Shown here: piece after piece, positions 11,641 to 23,403 of the stretch
How positions within the stretch are numbered: position 1 is the stretch's first letter
Layout: each line of letters begins with the position of its first letter
NCBI GenBank assembly: GCA_039621445.1
Contig: CP154954.1
Location: 10,559,521 to 10,623,520 of the forward strand
Direction of reading: 5' to 3'
Length of the DNA: 64,000 nt
Source of the DNA: Euglena gracilis
Taxonomy: Eukaryota; Euglenida; Euglenophyceae; Euglenales
Made by a program: the position numbers and the translations under genes
The notes under the pieces: generated by a model
Database searches by the model: none
Seen by the model: the letters and a program-made list of their open reading frames with translations, nothing else
What the model was told of the DNA's origin: nothing

Positions 11641-12780
11641 GACTTGAGGGACCTCCCCCCAGTTTATGCAAATCCCCCCTGGAGCATCATTCCCCAGTGG
11701 GTTCAACGATTAATGGTAACCCCAGACCTGCGTTGTCTGTTGATCGTACCCCACTGGGCTTCGACACCCTGGTGGCACCAATTGATGTCAATCAGGCATC
11801 CAGGCAGCAAAGTTTTACTGGTACCCCCCCCCAGTGGGGTCTGTTCACCAACTGCTGGGGGGAGGAGATGCCCCCCAAGGTGGAATTTGGCCTGCTTGAT
11901 TGTGTCAGGCAAATATTGCAATCCCAGAAAGTTTCGATGTCCAGTGTCGACACTTACATAAAAAAAAACTGGGAAATGTCAAAAGATATGACTCAGCCTT
12001 CAGGACATTGGTGGTCCAATTGTTGCACAAAGGGGTGCCCCTGCAGGACTGCACAGTCCACAGGATGGCTGAGCCACAGGATGGCCATCCTTGATCTTGC
12101 TGTTCACAGCCTCAACACTGCACGAAATGCATATGCAGCAGCTTTATTACTCCCAGGGTTTGGTTCATTGAGGTTTTCCCCTCTTTTGGCTCCTTTGAAA
12201 AGGAAATGGAATTCCAATGTCTGCAAGTATGCCCATTTTTGGGACCCCGCTTTTTTCCTAGAAAACATCATCAGGAAATCAAATCCCCTCTCAGACCTAT
12301 CTTTGAAAGAGCTCAGAAATAGACTCATCCTCTGTTGGAGGCTTTTGGCCCTCCACAGGGGGGTTGATCTACCCAGGACACCGCGAAAAATCAGTTTCGT
12401 GGGAGAAAAAATTTTCATTTTATTGCAAAGGAAGGGGTGGCAATTCCCAAGACGGGAGGAAATTTTGAATTTGCCACACACACCCCTCATAAGCCCCTGG
12501 CATTTATTGAAAGAGTATGTGGAAAGTACAGCCCACAAGGTTGGGCACAAAAATAATTTGTTATGGTATTTGGATGGTAAAAGACCTTTGACTTCAGAAA
12601 GAGTGAATTCCCTTACCAAAGCAATTCTGCAAGAGGGGGGTGGACACCACCCACTGGAAACCCCACAGCACCAGAGGGGCTGGGGTTTTATGGTGGAAGA
12701 ATGCGGGGTTGGTAGTGGAAGAAGTCCAGCAGCTGGGTCAGTGGAAAAATTTTGGGGCCTTCCAAGCTCATTATTTTTGA
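11640..12780 (+). pseudogene. Tyrosine recombinase of DIRS B (nearly complete)
   Basis: The integrase-like enzyme of the element. The readable frame includes LDLAVHSLNTARNAYAAALL (core-binding domain), LALHRGVDLPR (first catalytic arginine), then after a one-base shift at the G run near 12637 the HSTRGAG motif (H-x-x-R), the LGQWKNFGAF segment, and HY at 12769-12774 as the likely nucleophilic tyrosine, with TGA at 12778-12780. All four RHRY catalytic positions can be seen but not in one frame. The shift is at a homopolymer and could be a base-calling error, so this is the recombinase closest to intact in unit 1. Confidence 0.8.
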
Positions 12781-12837
12781 GGCTGGGAGTCGTACCAAAG
12801 ATTCAAAATATTATGGCCCAAAGGGGGGTGCACAGTA

Positions 12838-12938
12838 CCTCACCATCTCGCAGTGCGGAGCCCGAATGGTCTCGGACTCCCACGACACAGGAAGTGTGAG
12901 GAAGGCACCAAGAGGGCGAAGCACAAGAAGATGGTGAG
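12838..12938 (+). repeat. Internal complementary region, DIRS B
   Basis: CTCGCAGTGCGGAGCCCGAAT is complementary to the outer left end. CCCACGACACAGGAAG through GCACAAGAAGATGG is complementary to 13238-13300. It lies just after the recombinase stop at 12778-12780. Confidence 0.85.
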
Positions 12939-13149
12939 CCCAACCCCCCCACTCAAAAAAATCAGCAGAAAACGGACAACATCACAACCAGAAAGGGGCC
13001 CCCAACCAAGCAGCCCCGACCACCCACCCAGAAACACACCGGAAAGAGACAGCCTCCCCCGTCGAGGGGTGGGGGAGGCACCAAGCAACCAGGTGACAAG
13101 GGGGGGGGACCACAACGGTTCAGCTTCGCCATGGTGTCGGGGCCTCATC

Positions 13150-13300
13150 ATCGCCAACTCCGGCAACAAAGGCGCAGTCAGAAGCACCCCCCGCGCACAC
13201 ACAAACACACCAACAGCCGGCAAGGAAAGCAGGACATTACCATCTTCTTGTGCTTCGCCCTCTTGGTCCTTTCCTTCCCCTTCCTGTGTCGTGGGAGTCC
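13150..13300 (+). repeat. Right inverted repeat and outer end, DIRS B
   Basis: 13150-13236 pairs with the left repeat. 13238-13300 pairs with the internal complementary region. Confidence 0.85.
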
Positions 13301-14343
13301 GATTTCAACGTGTGACGGGCCGCGTTCCGGGTCCAAACGTTTTTGCAGTGCCGGACGGAGTCGTGCCGATGCAGGAGTTTTTGAGGGCGGGGAGGGGGGC
13401 CCCCCATCCACGCCTACCTGTTTCAAAAGTCGCGGTGCATTCGGAGCCGAAAAGTATAGCTCACCCCCCTCCGGGGAGATGGCCCATCCCCCCCGGGGGG
13501 TCCATGGCCAAAAAAAATACATGGGCGGGTGGCCCTTCTGTCCGTAAGTTTCTTCTGAAAATTTTGGAGCTCAGATCGTGGTCGATTTTCTAGCGAGAAA
13601 TACTAGTTTTAGAAATATTGGACTGCTGTCAAAATTTTACGTTTTTCCTTTGGATAAACGCGTCATAAGCCCACTACTGGCCAGGTGGCTGACGCTTTGA
13701 TAAAATTAATTCCGTTCGTTGGCTTGGTGGCCGTCGTTCATCATTTCACTGACCCATAAAAGAGGCTTTGGACCCAAAATTTGGAGAAGTCTGGGGCATT
13801 TTGGAATTCACTCCCGATTTTCGGGGCAAGGCGCCTATTACCACTTGCGCCAGGCTCCTTTTCACCAACCCCCCCCCACGGGAGGGATGACTTGTGCTAC
13901 GGGGTGCTCCCCATAGCAGGCACCCCCCGGGTTTCATGGGGTAAGCGAAAGGGAATGTCTGCTTTAAAAATGTTTTCTTGCCAACTTCCTCATTCATGAG
14001 AGGGATATTGATTAATTTGGTTTGAAAAACGACATGGGACTCCCCATCTGCTTCTCCAATCACTACCCATCTCCATTTTTCAACTCAGAATGTTGTGCAA
14101 AGCAGGGGTGAATGCTTTTCAAGGCAAGAAGGCAAGCCACATGCACAAAAAGGAAAGGACGCTGGCCATAGCTGAGACCGATGTGAAGGGGGGAAGTGGA
14201 CAGGAGTAGGGGGAAATGTTACAAGAAACCAGGCCGAGGATGACAAGGAGTGGAGGCCAGACAGGCAGACAGGAGGGGTGGGGGGAAGACGGGGCATAAG
14301 CCAGACTGAGCACCCAACATTACATCCAACCTTAATCCTATCT
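13301..14343. other. Flank right of DIRS B, no clear gene
   Basis: Contains C/G palindromes (for example 13480-13505) and, at 14100-14300, a plus-strand reading (HMHKKERTLAIAETDVK) that stays open further in unit 2 (41844-42053) but has a TAG in unit 1 near 14207. I cannot assign it. Confidence 0.3.
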
Positions 14344-14625
14344 CTAACCTGACCAGGCAGTTTTTGGCAACCCCTGGCGCTGCCATGGAGTGCCCGCCAT
14401 GACAGACACATCACGCCCCTCGGCTCGTCCTGAGTCCAGCTTGAGGCGACTCAAGTAATGACCCCCAAAAATGGCCATTCTCATGCTCTTGTCACCTTGA
14501 CAAGGGGGGGGGGGTTCCATAAATACAACATACACCAAACCACGCTTCCCTGGAGGATGAATGCCCACTAGCATGCCCACAGCATCTGGCCTCACACAAG
14601 GGTACCGCATTCCTGTTTCTCGCAA
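14344..14625 (-). CDS. Conserved unidentified ORF, minus strand
   Basis: A 93-codon frame with protein-like composition (MRYPCVRPDAVGMLVGIHPP, then KRGLVYVVFME). The N-terminal half is identical in unit 2 (42164-42376), where an indel in the G run near 42260 changes the frame. No stop interrupts the first part in either copy. No family recognised. It could be an exon of the minus-strand gene or a transposon fragment. Confidence 0.25.
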   Translation of the reverse strand: MRETGMRYPCVRPDAVGMLVGIHPPGKRGLVYVVFMEPPPPCQGDKSMRMAIFGGHYLSRLKLDSGRAEGRDVSVMAGTPWQRQGLPKTAWSG

Positions 14626-14907
14626 GAATTCCAGGCTAATTCCAAGAATAAAGAATTATAATCAATACAAACCTGACAATTAACAAAATCTCAAATCCTG
14701 TTCGGAACCAGGCAGGTTTTGAAGGAAAGCAAGATTCCCAAGAAACTCAATGAAAAGAAATTCAACCAGACAGCAGAAAAGTTTTGTAAGAAAGGGTGTG
14801 TGCATAGACAAGGGGGAATGCCCAACTGGAAAAAAATACGGCTTTCCACGTCAAGGGAGAATTTCTCTAGGTCTTTCCTTAGACTTGCAGGTATTTAAAT
14901 AGAAAAA

Positions 14908-15225
14908 ATGAGCAATTCTCACCGAACAAGCCTCGAAAGTCTTCAAAATAGCGAAATTTTCGAGAAAAGGCAAAAGGAAAATGTTTCACAGAAGCTGACC
15001 CCTAAAAAAATGACCCCGAAATTCCATAACCTTGACCACCACCATTTGGGTGGTTGGGGGTCCGTGGACACCCTCCGTATTCCATATACCGAATCTGCCT
15101 GCCTCAAACTGGAATATCCAGATGAGAAAACCCATATGATCCACTCCCTTGCCCTCACCTGGGTTTATGCCCAGTCCAGGGGGACAGAAATCACGCTGGG
15201 AGGGCATCAAGCGAACGTACGGTGA
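14908..15225 (+). CDS. Conserved unidentified ORF, plus strand
   Basis: A 105-codon frame with a protein-like C-terminal half (GSVDTLRIPYTESACLKLEY, HSLALTWVYAQSRGTEITLGG). It ends next to AAC|GTACGG, which would serve as a 5' splice site at about 15217. Unit 2 (42762-42977) keeps the second half with one visible amino-acid change. No family recognised. Confidence 0.28.
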   Translation: MSNSHRTSLESLQNSEIFEKRQKENVSQKLTPKKMTPKFHNLDHHHLGGWGSVDTLRIPYTESACLKLEYPDEKTHMIHSLALTWVYAQSRGTEITLGGHQANVR

Positions 15226-15623
15226 TGTGGCGGTTGGGGGGGGGGGGGGGGGGGGTGGGCTCACATGGATGGGCAGGCTTCCAAGGGAAGGAGCTGGTCC
15301 CATACTGTGCCAGGTCAGACCCAGCCCTCGCCTGTGCGCACAATAATCATTGTTGGTTGCTGACATTTCTGAAGTCCACAACCTCCCCCCTGAGGGCTTT
15401 TGCAAAAGTGGAGAACTGGGTGGTGGCATTGTTTGGCGGCCTTCCAGAGGAGGGGGGGGGAGAGATTGGGGAAACGCCCACTTCTCAACTCCGTTTAAAA
15501 AATACGGACCATGGATGGACCGTGTCGACACATAGCAGCCAGGCCCCTGTCGCTCATTTCGGGGAAGTTCCTCAGACAGGACCTGAAAACCCTAAGGCAC
15601 GACAATTCCCTCGGTATGCTTAA
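15222..15623 (+). CDS. Conserved unidentified ORF, plus strand
   Basis: A 133-codon frame following a long G run. It includes GKELVPYCARSDPALACAH and AFAKVENWVVALFGGLPEE. Unit 2 (42974-43372, 132 codons) keeps the same frame and stop, even though the G run differs in length at its start. Hydrophobic and charged residues alternate as in a folded protein, but no family is recognised. Possible exon or transposon relic. Confidence 0.28.
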   Translation: MMWRLGGGGGGVGSHGWAGFQGKELVPYCARSDPALACAHNNHCWLLTFLKSTTSPLRAFAKVENWVVALFGGLPEEGGGEIGETPTSQLRLKNTDHGWTVSTHSSQAPVAHFGEVPQTGPENPKARQFPRYA

Positions 15624-16486
15624 GGTCCCCAAGGGTCTGCCAGGCATTTTGCTGGACAGGAAAAAAAGCCACTGACGAGACGCAGCCTCCCCCTTGTCCT
15701 GGAGTCCCTCCAACAGGATAAAAATCTATGAATGAGATTCTTTGGCAGATTCTTTTCCCGGAAAATCCCCCCCAAAATGTCAAAAAATGGGCATCTTTGG
15801 CAGGTCAAAAAGTTTTCTGGCACTTTGCATCGGTGAGCGGGAAAATTGGCTGGTCCTTCTAGCATACCCCCCTGGGGGGTCCACTACGATTCCCACAAGC
15901 CAAATTTGAGATTAGCTGCAGTCGACTGGGGGGGGGGGGGGGGCTGGTTGGGTCACAGTGGCGGAGGTAGCACTGGTTCAGCCCACTGGGGAAGTGGTGG
16001 GAGGATTGTGGACAGGACTCACAGGTTACGCGGTACAGGGGCGGCAGGGGTGGGTGAGAGCGGCTGCGCATTACCAAGGGATTTCTCAAGAAGGGAGGTA
16101 ATCCAGCTGGCTGGGGAAAAAAGTGCCGGCTGGACTCCCCCCACGGTCCAGAGGGTGGTTTGGCGTTAGTTTGGACCCAAAACGTTGTGGGAAAAGCCCG
16201 AATCCAGTTAGGTTGTGGTTCATCAAACAAAAAAAAATGCGATATGGCTAATGTACCCCTGTGTCCATATCCCGGAAATTACTAACAACCCCCTGGTGGG
16301 GTAGGGATCCCCTCTGGCTGAAAAAAAAAATCCCTTGCACATTACAAATGGACACAACCATAAAACTCGGCGGGCCAAGGAACCCACAGACAGGGTTGCT
16401 GGGTGAGCAGTGCAAAGCTAAAACAGCACATGCCCAAATCAAACTGCGCCCAAAACAAAAACACACAACTGGATCAGGCAAAGACA

Positions 16487-16720
16487 CACACACACACGCA
16501 CACGCACACACACACACACACACACACGCACACACACACACGCACACACACACACACATTCAAATACACACACACAACACGCGCATATGTGAATACACAC
16601 AAGAATACATGCACATGCAGACACACACTCACAGCGCACACAAATGCACACACTGGCACCCATCCACCCACACACGCACACAATTTCGGATACACACAAG
16701 AGCACATACACAACACAAGA
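16487..16720. repeat. CA/CACG microsatellite and imperfect continuation
   Basis: Alternating CA with CG interruptions, strongest at 16487-16558 and imperfect to 16720. The long His-Thr or Cys-Val open frames here are artefacts of the repeat. Confidence 0.9.
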
Positions 16721-16740
16721 AAAACAAATGCAGTGTGCAG

Positions 16741-16857
16741 AATCACGACGTGCACCAGCACGCCCTGGAGGAGGACCGCCGGCAGAAGAGCCAGCCGAGC
16801 AGGGGGGGGGCCGCAACGGCCACCGCCCTGCTCATGAAGGGGCCAGCGGCCATCTAG
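16741..16857 (+). CDS. Candidate terminal exon, plus strand
   Basis: After TGTGTGCAG the plus strand reads [20 protein letters not shown] and on to a TAG at 16855-16857, with nearly every third codon position G or C. In unit 2 (44449-44568) the internal G run differs in length but the frame and stop are kept, consistent with coding. The product is unknown. The opposite strand is also open, but its codons end in T more often. Confidence 0.35.
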   Translation, partial: NHDVHQHALEEDRRQKSQPSRGGAATATALLMKGPAAI

Positions 16858-16940
16858 AGGGTGGGAGGGAAGAGGAAGGGGGGGGAGGGAGGGGGGGGGG
16901 GGTTGGGCGGGGGACAAAAAAAAATTCAAAAAAAAGTCAT

Positions 16941-17180
<240 letters not shown>

Positions 17181-17194
17181 ATGATATATATCTA

Positions 17195-17240
17195 CCACAC
17201 CCACACACACACACACACCCACACGCACACGCACACGCAC

Positions 17241-17326
<86 letters not shown>

Positions 17327-17345
17327 GTATATATATGTATATATC
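17195..17345. repeat. CA microsatellite with short AT tail
   Basis: (CA)n with CG interruptions at the left, then AT-rich to 17345. Missing from unit 2. Confidence 0.95.
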
Positions 17346-17367
17346 AGGTCAACAAAATAATCCAAAC

Positions 17368-17525
17368 TTGGCAGGTTAGCCAGCGTTGGGACGAACCAAT
17401 TGTCCCCCCACCCGTTGAAGGCATTGAACAACTCACACTCCATGATTGCGGGGCGGCGCCACTGCAGAACCCACTGCCGCACCGGCCGGCCCCGGCCGGC
17501 CGTACTGTCGGCGAAACGCGTATCG
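17368..17525 (-). CDS. Candidate exon l, minus strand
   Basis: 158 bp, reading [20 protein letters not shown] and [20 protein letters not shown], to GTTTGG. Same length in unit 2 (44960-45117), with one synonymous and several conservative differences. In frame with exon k across the putative intron. What follows downstream is unknown. Confidence 0.45.
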
Positions 17526-17811
17526 CTCACCGACCACGGGGCAGAATGGCACACCGGGCATCGAGGTGGGGGCAGGAGGGGCAGGATAGGACAAGGTTAG
17601 AACCAGGAGCCCGCCCGCACCGCCGGCCGCGACGCCGGGCCCCACGGGCCGCCGGCGGCGGGGCCCCATTTCGCGGGTGGCGGCTCGTACCACAGCGGAT
17701 CGCCCTCCGGGCACTGTGGCGTGTTTGGGATATGCAGATGGATAAGCAGCACCCTCCGAAGGGCCTGAGGTTTTTTTTGCCAGAACGCACGCATCCGTAT
17801 ACACACACACA

Positions 17812-17847
<36 letters not shown>

Positions 17848-20800
17848 CAAACGCACCCACACACACACACACACGCACGCACACACACCCACACCCACAC
17901 AGGCTCACGCACCCACACACACATACACGCGCACACCAACATGCACAAACAGGTGCATGTGCACACGGACACAGAAAGGCCGGCAGCAAATCAGAATGCT
18001 TTAAGCTTTCTGGGTGAAAGCGCTTTGCAATCCTATTTGCCAGAGTGCCAAACTGCACCAAACCCGCCTGCCGGCCCAGAAACCCAGAGACGGAAACAGC
18101 AGCCGGTGCGCGGTGTGGGCTCGTGAAGCGGCCTGCGGGATGAGGGTTGGGGGCGTCCCACCAGCCGGCACTGTTGTGCCGCTGCGGTCGCCGGATGGCC
18201 AACAGGAAGGGGGGGGGGGTTGGTCGACAGGGAAAAATGTGGAAGCCAACCCGACCATCTCCAAACCCGGCCGAGGGTGGGCTGGAGGGGGGAAGCAGGG
18301 TTAGAGTACCTCCCCCCCCCCCCCGGGAAACTGTCACCTGACAGGTTGGCCGGTACCGGGGACCCTGACAACTTCCTACACTGACAGGTTGGCCGGTACC
18401 GAGGACCCTGACAGTTTCCCGGGCGGGACCCTGACAGGTTCTCGGGCATGACGGTATCCCGGGGGGGGGGGTGTAGGTGGGGATCTGGACCCGGGCCCCC
18501 CCCCCCTGCTTGGACCCCCTCCCCTCCCCTGTACAAAACCAACGCTCACTTCATACCCTGCCCAACCCACCTACCCACTCTCGAAAACCCCCCAGGGGTT
18601 TCGTCAACCAGGGCCCCAGGCGTCTTTTTAAACGGTCGAAATGATCACTCGCAAAGAAATATCAAAAAACAAAAAGACCTCTCATCCAAAAGAAGCTATT
18701 TCGGGGATGGGACGCTCCCGAGCTCATTCTATTTCAGAAATTATCGCGTGCGGGAGTTTCCATAAACTAAATAAGGGTCGCTAGGGGGAAAGCTTTACAG
18801 GACGCCAGGTACATGCTTCACGACCCTTTCACCATCAAATTATCCCCCCCTTTGCATGTGGCACGGAATAAGGGCTGTGCATAAAAAAAAATTTCTGACT
18901 TTCACCAACCCTCAGGGGGGGGGGGTCTCTTCCACAGTTCAAAAAAAACCTTTGCTTAAAGGGAGGAAAACGTAGCTGCTGGCTGACGCCTTCCTGTGGG
19001 CGTTGCCCACAAACTACCAAAAAAAACAATCTCAGCAAACTCCAAGTCTCAGGACATAATACAAACGCGCCAACAGACAACAATGGCCACCCGGCGGTCG
19101 CAAGTCGTATGCGGGCATGCGGGTCACCGGGTACGCCCCAGGCATGGAGACGCGGCCGACTGGGCTGTGGCTGCGCTGTCCTGGTTGGGGGCTAGGGGAA
19201 GGGCCGGAGAGCCACTGGGGGGGGTATCCAGACAAGCTCTTTCCTTGTGTTTGCTGCTTGTGCTTCTTCTTCAATAAAATTAAACACAAGACTGGATGAA
19301 GACCAGTGCCAAAAAAGGCAAATGAATTTCCAGGCAGACATCCGAAAACAACGGTGGGGGTGCCGCCAGGTTGTTGAAGAAGAGGAGGGGGGAGAGGAGA
19401 ACCCGCCGGGCGCCTACCAGCCAGCCCTTGCCGCGGCTACGGTGGCGTGGGGTGACCCCATGCCACTGCTGTGCCGGGGATGGACGAACCTCGGGCGTGA
19501 AATGGCACCTCCGGCTGGTACCCTGCAAAAAAAAACTGTTAAAACAATTGATGCGGAAATCCATTTTTTTCACCGAAATAATACTGGGCAGACGGCCAAA
19601 TTTAACCAGGTTTTGTCCCATCTTTTGCACAGCCAAAAGAAAAAAAAAGGCACTCTGTTCAGCCACTCTTCAGGCAGCTGGACAGCTAAATTCACTCATT
19701 CGGGTGGAGGGCCCCGGGCACAGATTTTTTTTTGGGGGGGGGCACTCTTTCCTGGACCCAAACCCACCTACCCACCCACCCACTTTTTTTCTCTGAAAAC
19801 CCACCCATCCACCCACTCCCCTCCCCTGGACGGTCAACCCACCCACCCACTCACCAGCCACCCAAAAACCACTCGAAATCGGCCGAAAAGCCTTGAAGAG
19901 AGTTTTCCACCCAGCCTTCGGCTGGGCCAAAGACAGACCCCTGGAGCACCCCCCATGGGGACTGGCCGCAACCCACCCACCCACGCACTCTTGAAAACCC
20001 ACCCTCCCCCGGGGGTGGGGTGACACACCTGTTGAGTGAATGGTCCAGGGTTGGAAAGAAGGGCCACCCAAGTGGGTGGAGTCCCTCCGGCTTACGAGAT
20101 GCCCTGACACTCACCCTGGTGACCCTGGAGGATTTCAATGACGGAGTCAAGGATAATTACACCTGGGCCAAATCCAAGGGGAGGATGTCAATGCATACAG
20201 TGTAGACAGTGTGGCTAAAAATTACGGAAGACAAAAAACTACGGCAAAAAAAAAATACGAGAAAGAAATTATGGCAAAAATTGGGTATTTTGCCAAAATT
20301 TCTGTCTTCCGTAATTTTCAGCTGAACTGTACAATGGACTTCAGGAAGCAGTTGGATGGCTGGCACTCCGGCGGGGGTGGGCATGCATGGAGGGGCTGGG
20401 GGGGCGGCCGGCGTTGGGGGCGGGGCTGCTGCTGCGCAGGGGGAAGAAGTCCCCGGAGGGGGCACCAGCAGGGGCGGCCGTGCGTGGAGGGCCGATGGGC
20501 AAGCCCGAGTACCTATTTATTTACCCGTGCAGTGTTAATCTGTCAGGAGACAGTTTCCCGGGGTATATGCCTTCTAGACACAGCATGTCATATCGCATCC
20601 TCCACGTTATCATTACGTGGTGTTTTTCTTTCGAAACTTTCCTTTCGTGTTGGTCCTCTGTGCCGTTGGCACCACGTCACCCACATATTTGTTAAATATT
20701 GCCCAAGGGGGGAGTTTTGGAAGAAGGAAAGGAAAAGATACCATTTCATCAACGTCCACTGGTCAACCTGGGTGGCTTGCACACATTCACTCACTGTTTA

Positions 20801-21849
20801 TCTAAAGAAACTTGGAAGGTGCTGATGACCTCTTCAGGAAGAAAATCATTTCAACAATATGTCAGAAAATGCGAACACCCCCAATACAACTCACACACAA
20901 TACCCCCAAATTTAACCCCCCCCCTGGGTGGTTGAGTGTTGCAGGAGCGGCACAATATGGGGGAAAAATCCCCCCCCCCAAAAACATATGTTTTACGACT
21001 TTTTAGGCATTGAATTCAGTACTTTTGGTCAAAAAAATGGTGACCAACTGAAAATTGCTCAAAAATGGTGAAATCTGAGCAATCCCCCAAAAAATACAAA
21101 AAAACCGGGGGTGCATTTTGCGGGGGTTTCTTTCGGAACAGGACAGGCAGCCTCTGGGCAGACACCCGTGACGTCTCGGGGTAGACCAGCCGGGGGGACA
21201 CCGCCGCGGGGCTGAACATCTCCGGCGACGGCAGGCGGGGGGACTGGCTCAGGGGGCTGATGCGCGGGGCCAGGGCTGGGGGCGTGGTGCCGTCCGGGCG
21301 GACGGGTGGGCTGGCGATGGGGTCGGAGTGGACCTTGGTCACGGTGGGGACCGGCGCCACTGGCACAGGGCAGTGGCGGGAAGGAAGTGATGGGGCACCG
21401 AAGCGCGCTGGCGCATGGGGGGGGCAAACAACCGATAAACATCAGGTGTATTACTGTGTGTGCGTGTGCCCTCAAGGAGATTGTATTTATATCATATAGC
21501 ATAAGAAACTTCCATGCTTATGTATACACATGTACACACATACACACGAACATACATACACACATACATCCATCCATCCATCCATCCATCCATCCATCCA
21601 TCCATCCATCCATCCATCCATCCATCCATCCATCCATCCATCCATCCATCCATCCATCCATCCATCCATCCATCCATCCATCTATACATACATCCATCCA
21701 TCCATCCATCCATCCCATACATCCATCCATCCATCCATCCATCCATCCATCCACCCATCCATCCATCCATCCATCCATCCATCCATGCATGCATGCATAC
21801 ATACATACATACATACATACATACATACATACATACATACATACATACA

Positions 21850-21880
<31 letters not shown>

Positions 21881-23264
21881 GTACGTACGTACGTACGTAC
21901 GTACGTACGTACGTACGTACGAACGTACATACATACATACATACATGCATGCATAATTGAATAAAAAAAAATCAAAATCATTTCGAAATGGAGGAAAAAA
22001 ACAAAGAACCTCGAAACAAAGGGGAAAAAACAGCAATAAACACAATTTGTGTGTGTGCCCACGTTCGTGTGCCGCCCACCCACTGCTCTACATCATGACT
22101 TGGCAATAAATAATAATAATAATAATAATACTAATAAACACGTGAAGTTCGCAGAGAAATACACCCAATCCTGCAGCAAACGTTTTCGAACTGCCCAATT
22201 ACGATGCATACATACATACATACATACATACATACACACATACATGCATGCATGCATGCATGCATGCATGCATGCATGCATGCATGCATGCATACATACA
22301 TACATACATACATACATACATACATACATACATACATACATACATACATACATACATACATACATACGTACGTACGTGCGTACGTACGTACGTACGTACG
22401 TACGAACGTACATACATGCATAATTGAATAAAAAAAATCAAAATCATTTCGAAATGGAGGAGAAAAACAAAGAACCTCGAAACAAAGGGGGGGAAAAACA
22501 GCAATAAACACAATTTGTGTGTGCCCACGTTTGTGTGCCGCCCACCCACTGCTCTACATCATGACTTGGCAATAATAAATAATAAATAATAATAATAATA
22601 AACACGTGAACTTCGCAGAGAAATACACCCAATCCTGCAGCAAACGTTTTCAAACTGCCCAGTTACGATCGTCGTGATGTGGCAGTGCCACCACCTCGTG
22701 GTCGGCACCTCAAATCCAGCAGGAGCCTGGATGTACGGCTTGTCGCGTGCCCACCTCCTGGCCGAGGGGTCCTGCGGCCGACCTCGACGCTCCTGAGCAT
22801 TAGGCAGCGGCGGGGCGTCTGCACCAGCCATCTGCCCCAGCCCATCGTACTGCCATCCACCAAAGGCCCCACTCCACCTTGAGATAATGCTGCCTGACAA
22901 ACTCGCTAGTCCCGGGGACCCTGACAATCTCCTCAGTGGGCCGTGACTTTAACAGTGGCCCTTCCTTTCCACTATCTAATGTGACAACCCCCCCTCAGGG
23001 TCCACTAGAAATTACATTTGGCCCATTTTAGACTGGCTGTAGTCCAGCCCACCCCTCGATGGGGGGGGTGCAACTCCTAAGCACATGCTACTACACATCC
23101 TAAAAGACCACACACACAAAGCACTACAAATACCAAAGCACACGCTTGCTACACAAGGATATACCCAATGAGATGTCCTGAGTAAACAAGGCCAGTGAAC
23201 AAATCACTGGACACGGGGGGAGGAAGAAAAATGTTTCGATCATATTTGAAACGTCATTACACAC

Positions 23265-23302
<38 letters not shown>

Positions 23303-23370
23303 ATGTTTGCATATGTATATATACATATATACATATATACAAATATATGTATATGTATGCATATGTATAC

Positions 23371-23403
<33 letters not shown>

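Larger units (their letters stand above)
8733..13300 (+). mobile_element. DIRS-like retrotransposon B, unit 1
   Basis: Second DIRS-type element in the same orientation as A, about 4.6 kb. The left inverted repeat (8760-8860) is complementary to 13150-13236. The internal complementary region at 12838-12938 is complementary both to the outer left end (8733-8765, ATTCGGGCTCCGCACTGCG) and to the outer right end (13238-13300). Its gag, RT-RNase H and recombinase are only distantly similar to those of A, so it is a different family member rather than a tandem copy of A. Confidence 0.9.

Noticed and set aside
12104-12619. 171-codon minus-strand frame opposite the DIRS B recombinase
   Set aside because: Antisense shadow of a conserved coding relic.
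21545-22425. CRISPR-like periodicity
   Set aside because: The period is four bases without spacers; simple satellite in a eukaryotic context.
21487-22549. Open frames of IHPS, MDGW, CMYV or IHTY repeats
   Set aside because: Artefacts of CATC/CATA/CGTA tetranucleotide repeats; both strands and several frames are open.
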